This document shows positions 1 through 12,300 of a DNA stretch of 64,000 nt, one piece after another. The notes beneath the pieces are model-generated. The model made no database searches. It was given only the letters and a program-made list of their open reading frames with translations, and was not told where the DNA came from. The stretch's first letter is position 1. Each line of letters begins with the position of its first letter. The position numbers and the translations under genes were made by a program. The stretch is taken from positions 2,121,001-2,185,000 of the forward strand of contig NC_089280.1 of the NCBI RefSeq assembly GCF_963678975.1, read 5' to 3'. This DNA comes from Dysidea avara. Taxonomy: Eukaryota > Porifera > Demospongiae > Dictyoceratida > Dysideidae.

Positions 1-64
1 TTGCTCAGCATTGATCTTTGTTAATTGAATATTTCCAAGTGCAAAGCTACAGTTTCGCCTTAAA

Positions 65-255
65 GTGACTGTTCTATTAGAGTATCTCGATCAGAAATTA
101 CTTCTAACATGTAAAGCAAGAAGCCAGCTAATATTGCTTAACATGTGCGACTGTTTTATTAGGGTATCTCGATTGTCACTTGTTGTTCTTGTAACAATTA
201 GCTATGCATTGTCGATATTTTAGCGTGTCTGACTGTTCTATTAGAGTATCTCGAT
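65..255 (+). repeat. Three copies of the dispersed TGTTCTATTAGAGTATCTC motif
   Basis: The motif is seen at about 65-91, 146-173 and 227-255, each starting with a GACTG-like sequence and ending TCTCGAT. The same motif recurs on both strands all over the window (see findings). It lies in repeat-like sequence with no gene. Function unknown; it may be a conserved core of a SINE or MITE family. Confidence 0.75.
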
Positions 256-2209
256 CTTTTGTGCAATTTTTATGTCCACTTCACAAAAATTGCACGTATT
301 ATGCCAGCATTTTGCTCTTTACTTTTACCCAACCATTATGCCAAAAATTTTGCTGGCGAAATCGACGGGTCCCTAACTATGATCCAATCATTATTTACAA
401 AAGAATTTGAAAATTTTCAAGCAGCATTTTTCAAAATATAAAGGATTAAAGGTTTCAATGAAGTATTTTTGAACCATAATTAAGTAGATATCCCATAATT
501 TAGGGATCACTGGAAAGGTCAATCAACAGTCTTCCATCAGTGAAAATTGTGTTTAAAAATATTTTCACAGTACAAATTGCAGTTGATTTTGTAACTAGAG
601 ATGGACCAAATTTTCATGAAATATTCAAAATATTTGTGGTCATAAATCAGAAACTATGGAATGTATGGAGCTAAAAATTTGCATGAGTGATAAGCACCAC
701 AGGTACTACAAACACACCAAGTTTCGTTAAAATCCGATAGGTGACCCAAAATTCCTTGTTGATTTGACATGGAATGACCCTCCTACCAATTCCCTAGTAA
801 CCCCAGGTTGATAGTCTGATGCATAATTAATTACTAGTTGGCATGTACCAAGGGGACAATTGATAGAAACACCTCGAGAAATGCTTACCATGAGCCAAGC
901 AAGCTTATCGTGCAAATGCACTTTGTGGTGCTGCTGTCTAAATTCTTTACTCAGGTTTTGCCAGTGATTCCGACACTTTAGAAATTTTAAATGTCTACAG
1001 AGAATAGTGAGAGTAAAATGTATTGAGCATTCTAGTGCTAAAACCAGCACAGCTGTATTTTATGCATAATAATAACACCAGCCCATCTTCTAGTATATTT
1101 CCCTTGCATTTTCTTTTTAAAAATCCATAATCCTGGATGAAAAAAAAGTTGTGAAATCAAAGATGGCAGCCAATGATATTAATGATATTCAAATTAATAA
1201 CGACATTTTTACATTATGGTGGTAGGGTTCCCCCTAAAGTGACTAAATACACTTTTGTTGATTTTTTGTAGCTACCATTACCATATTCAGCAAACCAATA
1301 ATTGGATCTAATTTGTGGTGCATTTTATTGGCTTCAATAACCATTGTATAATGTTGATAAAACTGTCAGCTAATCTTGTCCAATGGCGTGGGTACAGCAG
1401 TGATGAAGTGTGCTACATCTTAAAGTGCTCTATGGAGTTGCACTTATAAAGACACTGGCTAAGTGTTATGACTAATGAAACCATGGTAATGCATTAATGC
1501 AATTCACAACCATCCTTATAAGGCACTGTGCATTAAGCTGGTGACTATTGAAATTCACCAACAGTGTGCAGAGACTATTAACAGATGTTAAGTGCTCCTT
1601 TTCCCTTGCAGAAGCATCACAGAAAAACCATATGCAACAAAAACCATCTTTAGGGAATACCGTAGTCTTACTCCATTCAATATCAAACCCAACGTTGAAA
1701 ACAAGACAACACTAACAGGCTGAGGCATCTAGAAATAGCTTTTTTTTAAATCGTCAAAACCTGTAATTTAGTCTGCTTGCCTCATTGAATGCCTGACCAC
1801 AGTCACAAGGCAGCACACAGCCACCATTTTATGCCACAACAACAAACTCAGGAGTGGGATGTGTCTTTATGATTCCGACAAATGTCTGCAACAAAACTAT
1901 CTGAGGACTGTAGTGTCCTTGGCAGTATCAGGTTGCAGCTAATATAAAACAATTGCAATGGGCCATGTCCTCTTAAATGGTCAAAACACCTCACGACACC
2001 TTTTGCTGAAGCCATGCCCCTCAATGATCTAGCTCCATAGACAATATGGTACTGTACCACACCATCTAGCTTAATCTACTGCGTAGCTGAGTATCGAGAT
2101 CAAGGCACTCTATTACAGCAGTCACAGTGATGTAAGGACCACTGTGAAGTGTATTTTATAGCTAGCTCTAACAAAAGAAAGTTAACAAACTAACACAATA
2201 AAAAATTAT
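256..2209. other. Gene-free stretch, repeat-like
   Basis: No coding exon could be supported on either strand. The part around 540-770 has wording typical of dispersed repeats elsewhere in the window (a stretch of the type accaagtttcgttaaaatcc). About 1135-1185 matches the MITE family at 13490-13575, sharing GTTGTGAAATCAAAG and GGCAGCCA. Confidence 0.4.
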
Positions 2210-2341
2210 TAAAATGAAGTAGGGTCCAGCGATAAAAGTACCAAGTAAGGGATTTTTTCACAAAGCTACAATTCCAAATAGAGATTTTCCCTCATCTCTT
2301 GTTTCACTACTTTTTATCGGTGTAACCCTACTTCATTTTTA
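2210..2341. repeat. Foldback element (imperfect palindrome)
   Basis: The left arm AATGAAGTAGGGT, followed by a GATAAAAGTA sequence, is answered on the right by TACTTTTTATCGG and ACCCTACTTCATTTT. The unpaired middle includes a TCTCTTGTTTCACTAC block found in the other foldback copies (19665-19820, 22990-23110). No coding potential. It belongs to the TAGGGA-type palindromic family described at 21009. Confidence 0.6.
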
Positions 2342-2790
2342 AAGTAATACATTATTTTGTTACACTAGTTAATTATAGTTTCTCATCTGCCGATACTCAA
2401 AATAGCAATGTGGGTGAGAGGATTACTTTATTATTAACTATAGATACCTGAATTAGATAGATACCTGAACTCTCACAACTCATAATGCAGATGCCATCTG
2501 CTTAATAACTACAATCTGCCACTGGTAGTACAAAAATTCATTATTTGCAGTAAAGGGAAGTCGTGACCTAGGTGCAGATGAGGAACTGATGTTATAAGTT
2601 TATATGGCCTAACAGCATAGATTGTGTATGATGTCTATTCTGGTAATTTTATCATAACATTCTCTAAACTTTTCAATAGTACGTATTATCTTCCTCAGAT
2701 AAAAATATTTTAATCTTTGTAATAATTATATTAAATATGCTAAACAAATTTGCTTTCTATAAGTTGCCAATTATCAGCATCATTTCATTG

Positions 2791-2850
2791 CAGCACATGT
2801 TGCTGTCAGACCTTCAGTGCTGGTCACTGTAAAGTGCTAATAATTATACA
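2791..2850 (+). repeat. SINE tail fragment
   Basis: The segment TTGCTGTCAGACCTTCAGTG and the following CACTGTAAAGTGCTAATAA match the tail of the tRNA-derived SINE at 42361-42430 (TTGCTGTAGACCTTCAATG, CACTGTAAAGCAGTAATAA). The head is not present here. Confidence 0.5.
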
Positions 2851-2892
2851 ACCAAGTACTAAGAATAATACGAAACGCGGTTAAAATTACGT

Positions 2893-2946
2893 CATAAATA
2901 AATAAATAAATAATTAAATAAATAAATAATTAATTAATAATTAATG
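2893..2946 (+). repeat. AAAT/TAAT microsatellite
   Basis: Simple repeat of AAATA and AATTA units, about 54 bp. Confidence 0.85.
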
Positions 2947-4495
2947 TTTGAGAAAACTACGAGGCCTAGAGACATGAACTAACCGGGGATAGATTCGCCT
3001 GTGAATGAAGGCACAAACGTATAATCATCGCTCCTGTTTGTGCTGATGACTTGACCATACGTGTAATTCTATATAGCGCCCAGTACCACACCCTTGCTTA
3101 ATTACTTACATATTGCGCGAAGAAGATTAGTGATGCCCGTGCAGGAGAGCCAGAAGCCACTTGTGTAAACAAGAAGATTACAAGTAAGTTTTATGTTTGT
3201 AACATCTCAAGTCTCCATGCCAGCTGCCAGTGGATTCATTCACGTAAATAAACAATACAAGAAAACATTAAAACACATGCCATGCTCTTTACAATAAGCT
3301 TACAGTTACATATAAAATACAAGTAAACAATTTTGTCTTGTGCAGCTGGCATGGCGAACTTTCTTTGTGTTGGTGTCAGGCAATTCAATACGTGCTTAAT
3401 CTTTTTTGCCTTCACCTGGCGTAGCTACTAGGCTCTAGTGGCTTGGCTGTCTTCCTTTATCTGGTTCATCTGGCTTGCATACGCCTACAGCATTGTGTAG
3501 CTATCTCCTGAAAGTTGTGTATGCATAACTATAGTGTGTCACCCATCACTGTGCCATTGCTACATCACTGATGAACCTTACTTAGCTCTAGTTGATGTTG
3601 ATATGCATTGCTGTATATTGGCTAATAATTTTTATCTGCATGGTGATGTTGCCTATAATATATTGCTGCATACAATACTGCAATAATGTATAGTTCTCTC
3701 CTGTATGTTTTGTATACATATACTTTGTACACATCACTGTGCCATTACCACACCAATGATGTACTGGCACTTAGCTACTGGTGGCCTTTAGTTACGATGC
3801 CACTATTGTGTTATATCTGTCACTACTGTGACATATTGAGTTGATTTGGAGATAATGCATTCACCACCTAATAGCCTCACCAGGGGGCTGTCACGTTGGT
3901 GTATGTACTTGGTTGTATGTGACGCGGTCCTAGTAATAAAATAAAAATAATAATAATCTGGCCATTGTAGTTCTTCTCTTGCCTTCATATCAATCACTAG
4001 ATAACATTATCATGAGTTTTCCTATAGGAAAGTATGTTAAAGTTCAACTGCCACACATCCATATCTGCTTCTCCATAAGACCACTTTCTAAAACATTGGG
4101 TCCCTAATGACATGTACAAAGTAAAAAAACACTATCACTACATACGCATTACTACTGATGGGGGAATTAGCAAACAAAAGACACAGGACATGTTAATCTG
4201 TGCGGAGGTAAATATAGGAAACCCAGTAAGGGTCTGTAGGGGATTTATTACCTCTTGCAACAAATGCATAGAGCATGGCATGGTTTCTTGCATGTTAACT
4301 AGCCACAAAGATAATTATGTAATTTACTGTTCCACAGAACAACATTAACTACAGAACAACATTCTTTGGTCAATTAAAGAAGTCATGTAACGCTTAATGG
4401 TTTATAAATTTTTCCTTCTGTGTTGCAGGAAGTACTATATAAAACCCCTATATCATCCCATACGTTATGCACAGTAAGCCAGTACACACCTGGTA

Positions 4496-5193
4496 CGTAC
4501 TTGCTAGTTGTATTGTTTACTTGTTAGTCGTACTGTTTACTTATAGTCGTACTGTTTACTTGTTAGTCGTACTGTTTACTTGTTAGTCGTGCTGTTTACT
4601 TGTTAGTCGTACTGTTTACTTGTTAGTCATACTGTTTACTTGTTAGTCATACTGTTTTCTTGTTGGTCATACTGTTTACTTTTTGGTCGTATTGTTTACT
4701 TGTTAGTCATACTGTATGCTTGTTAGTCGTCCTGTTTACTTACTGTTTACTTGTTAGTCATACTGTTTACTTTATAATCATACTGTTTACTTGTTAATCG
4801 TACTGTTTACTTGTTAGTCATACTGTTTAGTTGTTAGTCGTACGGTTTACTTGTCAGTTGTCCTGTTTACTTGTTAGTCGTACTGTTTACTTGTTAGTCG
4901 TGCTGTTTACTTGTTAGTCGTACTGTTTACTTGTTAGTCATACTGTTTACGTGTTAGTCGTACTGTTTAATTTATAATCATACTGTTTACTTGTTAATCG
5001 TACTGTTTACTTATTAGTCATACTATTTAGTTGTTAGTCGTACGGTTTACTTGTCAGTTGTCCTGTTTACTTGTTAGTCGTACTGTTTACTTGTTAGTCG
5101 TACTGTTTACTTGTTAGTCGTACTGTTTACTTGTTAGTCGTACTGTTTACTTGTTAGTCATACTGTTTACTTGTTAGCCGTACTGTTTACTTT
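4496..5193 (+). repeat. 20-bp minisatellite, about 35 units, with a 200-bp higher-order period
   Basis: The unit TACTGTTTACTTGTTAGTCG is repeated with small changes (CATACTG, CGTACGG, CAGTTGTCC variants). Rare variants recur exactly 200 bp apart: TTTATAATCA at 4771 and 4971, and TACGGTTTAC at 4841 and 5041. So a block of ten units was itself duplicated. The array resumes at 5698 after an inserted element. It lies upstream of the first recognisable exon of gene A. Confidence 0.9.
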
Positions 5194-5697
5194 CAGTGTT
5201 GGGAGTAACGCGTTACATAATATTATTACTTTTGGTAACTAAGTAATATAACGAAATACGCTATAAAAACAGGTAATATAATTCAAGTTACTTTACTTAC
5301 AAATGTAACACGTTACCTAAGTAATATAGTTACTGTAACAAACTAATATTACGTAATATTACTACTACAAGTAACGAAGTTACTAATCTCGTTAGTAATC
5401 CACTGTGTAACGCCTAGCCACAACGAAGTAATGAAGCCTACTGAATGAAGCTTATTTACCAGCTTCTTACTTATAACCAAGATTTGCACATTGTCCAACA
5501 ATGCATTCATGTCACGTGATAAGGTGGTAGTTTCACATGTGACAGCTTAAGGCTGTGGACACAAAGTAATATAATATGTAATATTATTATAGTTACTTTA
5601 TTTTATGGGTAATATGTAACTGTAACTAAATAGTTCAGTTGCAAGTAATATGTAATATGTAACTAGTTACTTTTAAAAAGTAACTTGCCCAACACTG
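5194..5697. mobile_element. hAT-like MITE inserted in the minisatellite
   Basis: The element begins CAGTGTTGGGAGTAAC and ends GTAACTTGCCCAACACTG, so its termini are inverted repeats. Its body is almost entirely alternating GTAAT and GTTAC words. Flanking 8-mers are TTTACTTT (5186-5193) and TTTACTTG (5698-5705), 7 of 8 identical. This fits an 8-bp target-site duplication, although the tandem repeat itself contains that word. The terminus is of a type I know from hAT-like non-autonomous elements; class assignment is inference. No open reading frame. Confidence 0.75.
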
Positions 5698-5796
5698 TTT
5701 ACTTGTTAGTCGTACTGTTTAGTTGTTAGTCATCCTGTTTACTTGCTAGTCGTGCTGTTTACTTGGTAGTTGTACTGTTTACTTGTTAATCAGGCT
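5698..5796 (+). repeat. Minisatellite, second part (about 5 units)
   Basis: Same 20-bp unit as 4496-5193, split from it by the element at 5194-5697. Past 5796 the sequence becomes unique. A weak open frame runs across the end of the array into 6034, but I see no homology for it. Confidence 0.85.
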
Positions 5797-6363
5797 ATTT
5801 CCAGCAATGTTTCACCAGTTACACAGTGTTTCAAATACAGAACAGTACAAGAAGCAGTTCTACAATCAATTCACAAAAGGTAAAGCACTGAAGCTTGCAC
5901 AGCACATCACCATGAATCAACACCTACATAGTAGTGGAGAAAGAAATGGAATGCAAATAGGTAATTACATCAATACATGCATTACAGTTGCTGCGGTTGG
6001 CAAAAACATACCTTTCAGGATGAAGCAAAGTTGAACAGTGAAGAAATCAAGTCTGTATAGTTAGCTGAAGGAATCAAGTAGTTAGTCAATTAGTAGAACG
6101 AGCCTCTTTTAGAAAATTGTTGGAAGGGTTTGGCATCACTATGAAGATATTTATGGGCTAGGCTATGCCTAACCATGCAATACTGCCAAGCTGTTGTTAG
6201 GGAAAAGTTAGGCTAATATGTAGATGATATATATTTTGTGGCAAGAAGCCCAAACCTCTATGATCCCTTACTACACAGTACTACCATACTATTATGATAC
6301 TATCAGTGAAATATTTCGTATAAATTATGTGTTATAACTGTGATTACCATCTTATCTTCACAG

Positions 6364-9300
6364 TGTTCATTAATTCCACCAGTGTATCACCTCATCCAAC
6401 AAACTGATCCATCACAACCAACTAAACTAATGATCCTTGGAACTGCTTGTTCTGTAGCCAGTATCATAATGGGAGAAATTGCTGAGAGACGTTTAAACAT
6501 CACACAAGTATGATTGTGTGTTGTTGTTGTTGTTGTTGTCATATTATGCATCAAAACACACAGTAGAATATTTCAACTAAACAGTTATGTTGAAGTATAG
6601 TTTATCTGTATAAAATGCTTGTCTTTAATTATTCTACTTTGCGTGGGAGAATCAAACATGTTCTTTATTTTCCATATTGTGCCAATTAGCTGCATAGTTG
6701 TGCTGTATGAGTCATACAACAGTTATGTAGCTAATTGGGAAAATATGGTACAGTTATGCGGATAATATAGTATGCTAAGCTTGGGAAAACACAGTACAGT
6801 TATGCAGTGAAAGGAATGTTACAAAAACAACCCCACTCAGACAGCATGATTGATCAGATGCTTGACATTGTAAATCGCTAAAAGTAACCAGACTAATCCT
6901 ACCAGTTGGTTCTATGATTAGAAATAGATTACATGAACATGTAATAGTTATACGGGCACAATGTGGAGTCTATGAAATTTATAAACCCGAAGGCCCGGGC
7001 TGTGGCACACGAGCGAAGCGAGGGCGCTACTAAGGACCTGAGGGTTTATAAATTTCATAGACTCCACATTGTGCCCGTATAACTGCTTTAGACTCTATTT
7101 CACATTACAGTCAGATTACTTACCTCATCCACGGCTGTTTCTGCTGTGGGCTTGGCAAAAGTGGATGGTTTTCTTGCGGTAATACTAGTGCCATGGCAAC
7201 TGTGCGTCCTCATGTGACAAAATAATAGCGTTCGTTAAATTACTGCACATGAGCAATGCATAGCGATTGGATAAACCTGGTTTTGAGCAGATGTTATATT
7301 GTGCCTGAAGGCGTGGGGTATATTAGAAAACAAGGTGGAGTATATGAGATTTATTACCCACCCAAAACAGCCTAAATAGAGTCTAATTACTGATAGTCTG
7401 ACATGGAAAATTGAAGCAACAGTCCCACACAGACAGTATGATGGATCACATACATGACACTGTCAAACAATACAACTATAGCCAAACTAATCCTACCAAA
7501 TTGCTCTTCAACAACAAAATTAGATAACTTCTGATTGCTGAAAATTGAAGCAATTCGGGTATCCACAAAATCGCTCTGAGCAAGACGACCAGGAAGTACA
7601 ATAAAACATTTAAAGCACTGCCATATGAAAAATACAGCGCGAGGGGGATATCAAGATGCTAATACAGCACGAAGTGAACACACGCACAGTGGTGCTTTAA
7701 ATATAGCTAACACATTGTTATCCTATAACTATTGTCCTATAACTAACACATTGTTGTCCTATAACTAACACATTGTTGTCCTATAGCTAACACATTGTTG
7801 TCCTTGTTCAAATACTACATAGCTACATGCCATATAATTATTTGTGTCAGAAAATTGTTGAATTTATTGACACATTTTATACAGGTTGATCACTTGCCAT
7901 CAAACATCTCAACCCATTCATTCCTGATACCTTAGCATTGATATACCAATGTGCAAAGTGTATGTTGATAAATCACTGCTCCCATGGCCCTCCTCACACG
8001 TTTTGTAGCTGTCCTGCTAAAAATTAATTATGCATTATGCATACGTCTTGTGAATATGACAAAAGGATTTCACAATTATGTTACAAAGTGTCATGTTTGG
8101 ATGTACAATCCCACATGACAATATGATGTGTGGGAGGTGGCCAACCCATCCTTTGTAAATAGAGAATACTAAAGTACTCTTATAGAATACAGTCTAATAG
8201 AACAGTCACTTTTACATTAACAACAAAAGTACATAACTCGATGTATTATAAGATATGAAATATTAGTTTTGTTAGTCTCTTTCTCTCCTAGCTTTCTCCA
8301 CACATAGCATCCTACTAGTGTAACCATTCCATGTAATTAATCCATTCAGGTATCTTATGCTGCCACCTCTCCATTGCTTGGAAATCAAGAAAAATATCCA
8401 AGATTTTACCGGGTGGTAGCAGACATAACACAGTACTTTGATGGATATGGTGCAATTCTAAGGAACTTCAAATGGAAAAGAGTAGCAGTAGTGTATTACG
8501 ATGACGAATTTACACTGAATGTATGTGAGACTCTGGTTATGTGCATTTGTTGGTATATATATACACATGTGTGTTAATGAAACACCACAAAGTAATGCAT
8601 ACATTTGACTTGATCATTCCCCATGGTTGCAGATGGTAGTGGTTGAATTCTGTGTACACCAGTACTAATGACATGTCTTATGTCATGACTAGGTCATGAA
8701 ACAAGCCAGCATCATAACATGTCTGTTATTACTATCCATGTTAAAAACAGCCAAGCTTTTAAAAAAGGATGCGACCTTCAAAAGCCTGGGTGGAAAAAGT
8801 TGTTGATTCAAAGGTGGCAGCCAAGTAATTTCTGAAATGATGTTAAGCATTTCTTGTTTTCCACCTTTGATTTTATAACTTTATTTTATTCACTATGCTT
8901 TTGAAAGCTGCACCCTTTTTTGCAGCTTGGCTGTTTTGCATGAATTTTACTTCTTTTTGAGTTTCAATACAAGCTTTGGGGCTTGTTTTTACCCAATTTC
9001 TTCTTATCCACAGATACAGTGATGATTATTTCTATTTGACTATTTGTTAAAAATAATGTTTTAACTAGGGCTGTACCGATACTGATATTATATTGGTACC
9101 TCAATTGCAAGTCTACAGATATTTCATTCAAGTTATATATTCACTGTTTGATGTAGCTTCGTCCCGAGACGTCTTTTGGCATACTGCAGTACATACTATC
9201 CACGCATCATGGACTTAATTTTGTCCTCCTTTGTGTCCCATTTCTTTTTGCTGACAGCCCAAGGTGTCAATTCGTAGTAGCGCAATGCATAGCTTCCCTA

Positions 9301-12300
9301 CAGTATGTTTGTAAACAGAAATTATCCGTATTTCCTGTGGTGACTGGACTGATTGCAGAGACAATCCTAACACTGGTAATGCTGTGTAATGGGCTGAACA
9401 TAGCTGAAAGCGAAGCATAATGGCCGCTGCACTTTCGAGGCAGTAATTGGTAGTTGAGGGCACACGAATTGTATTTTTGTGGTAATTGGATTGTTGCAGA
9501 GGCACTTCTTCTACTGTTTTTGATCTGTAGTGCTGTGTAACAGGCCAAATATAGCTGAAAGCAAAGTGTAATGGCATCTGCACTTTCGAAGCAGTTTTTG
9601 ATTGCTGGGACGCACATTTAGATGAAAACATATATTCTGATACCATAGTTGTCAAATGGTAAAACTCTGAAGTTCCACTTTTACCTAGTAAGAGATGGCC
9701 TAAGTTCAAATCCCAGGTTGGTCAATTTTTTTTTCTTTTTCTGAGGATTTGTTGCACCACTTTTTTGGTTTTTTTTGGTGGTTGATTTTTTCTTTAATAG
9801 CACTGACAAGTTTGGATAAAATCCTTTTGTGAACAGTCATTAGCACCAACGAATAAAAGGATCAGATTGTTGAAAAGCATAATAATTGTAGTAATTTAAC
9901 TCAGCCATAGTGATCATGCTACATACTCTGTTATACTGTAATGCATATCGGTTCGGTTTTTTGGCTTTGAAGTATCAGCTGTGTATATGATATCGGTTCA
10001 TTATAAACCTTATCAGAAATAGGCAATAAATATCAGATATCGGTATCGGATGTAAAATGTGGTATTGGTACAGCTCTAATTTTAATAGAGTGCATATTTT
10101 TTAAGGAATAGAACACACATAAAACACAATCAATTCCCCTGTAAAATAATAAACATTACTATTAGCTATGACATAGAATTTTCATTTATAAGGTAAAACT
10201 TAAATAAGTTAATCAGCTGACAGCAGTGGTTCAGTGGTGAAGGGTTTGGGAAATGGATATAGAGGTCCCTGGTTCGAACCCAGGACAAATTTTTTTAGAC
10301 ATTTTTAAATTCTTGGTTGACCGTTCTATTAGAGTATTTCAACCCCACAGTTTTACACCAAGTTGGTTTTCTCTTGGTAGCTTTATAGATGTCGCTGCAA
10401 TTGTTTTTAAACCACAAGTAATTTGAGCTATGATGGTTAACTTACTGTATGCACAGACCAATTTTCAAATTATTTTCTTAAGTGGCAAATATTGATCATT
10501 TTTAACTTTATAACTCTGTGAACATCTTGCCAGATTTGTACCAAACTTTATTAGCCTTAACAGTAGGCCAAATTTCATGACAATTGAGGCTTTTTACAAT
10601 AGTTCTTGTAAAGTGTGTAAAAAAGATAACCTATGCCCCCATGTGAAGAAAAAACAAAGAAATCCAACTTTGAGTGCTTGTATTTAATGCAACCTTGCTC
10701 AAATTTTGTATGTGGTATGCCAAAGGTGTAGCGGGATGTTTGCGGTATAAAATCTATTTATATTGGAGGAGGGATCATGAAGCTACATAAGCGTGAATAT
10801 CGCATTTTCTTTCTTCCTATCAATATATCCACAGTTTAGCATACCAGCTTACTTGGCCACACAACACATTACTATGTGTATCTTGATTAGCAACAACCTT
10901 TAATTCATATCTGTGTACGTTAAGTACAATTTCATTATGTCACTTTCAGTCTCACTCACAGTAAAATGATTGCTAATTATAGCCACAATAAGCTGCTAGT
11001 ATGTTAATGTCATAAAATTTTTGTCCATACATTAACAAACTCAATATCACTGCGTGTCATTTTTGCCTCATAAAGTCATACTGTTCTTTCTTTAAAGATT
11101 GGAGAAAATATTGTACAGTACCTGAACAATTCTGGAGTTCAGATAATTTTGAGTTTGATATTTGGTGAAGGAGCTGAAGATTATGCTATTCAGCAGATTA
11201 AGGTGATCAAAATACACAGTAGTAACACTAACTTGTAACAATAGTGCTTCTTTTGTTAATAGAATGTCAATGCTAGAATTGTGTCTGTATTTATACCTCC
11301 ATCACCAGTAAACTTACTGGTTAACTTCTGGTGTAAGGTAAGTTTATGTAATGTTGTTACGATGTGTACTTATGTTGATTTGAATCCCAGTGATCAAAAT
11401 ACTAGCTTGTTAATTGACAGGGGTGATTGTTCAGTGATGCTTAAGAAAAGTATGAGTCCTCTCACTTTCACCAATAGTTTGTTTCCAATTAAAGCACATG
11501 CCGCTTCACAAAGTTACAGTGTACCTGATGCATAGCAAATTCTGTACTAAAACTAACCAACCATTGTATAATGTTGCAAACTTTTCACTTTCATTAATTG
11601 TGACCAGATTTTGCAAATCAACCGATAGGTGCAAACTGCAAATGTCTCATACCATCCATCATGAAGTTGATGCACTATCAGGAAATGTGAATGTTTTGTG
11701 CCTTGTGCCACCAAACACCATTTGTGCTAGCGAATACCATTCTTTAAACCTAGTTATATACTCACCCACCACTCACTTTACAAGACACACCATAGTGTGT
11801 TGTGTGGCCAAGAATGCTAGCACACCACACCGTGAGTATATTTACAGAAAGAAACAAAATACAATTTTCACGTATGTGTAGCTCCATGCTCTCTTCTCAA
11901 GTTGGAATCATTTTATACTACAAATGCCCTCCACCTTCAGTACCCCACATACCAAATTTGAGCAAATTGCCTAACACAATCGTGAAATATAAGCCTTCAA
12001 AATCCAGCTTAATTATTTCTTCATTTAGGAGGTTTGGGGGCTTAGATTATTCTTTTCACACACTTTACAAAAACCATTATAAAATGCAAATGTGTAACTC
12101 AATTGTCTTGAGCTTTGGTACACTTTACGAATGCATTGTGGCACACATACCAAGTTTAGTGCAAATCTGATTAAAAGTCGTAGAGCTATGGACAATTATT
12201 TGCGTTAAAAATGTCATCTTGTTGTCATGGCTACAAGGTAAATCACTTATGGGAATAACTTAAAAATCAGTGTGCATGTAGGTTAACTATCATAGCTCAA

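Noticed and set aside
4112..4348. 78-codon + strand open frame as a possible first exon of gene A
   Set aside because: No signal peptide, no DDPCGRNES-like or lobe 1 motif, and no donor in the right phase.
4496..5193. CRISPR-like repeat array
   Set aside because: Units are contiguous without spacers and the genome is eukaryotic; it is a minisatellite.
5783..6034. 83-codon open frame just before exon 2 of gene A
   Set aside because: Starts inside minisatellite sequence and shows no similarity to exon 1 of the other genes.
9215..9709. 164-codon minus-strand open frame
   Set aside because: It lies in a multi-copy repeat; the conserved WDTKED frame is a different frame here and is broken, so this frame is not supported as a gene.
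10221..10285. Functional tRNA gene
   Set aside because: Box A and box B are present but no full cloverleaf with a matching acceptor stem is seen, and the sequence is part of a repeated element.
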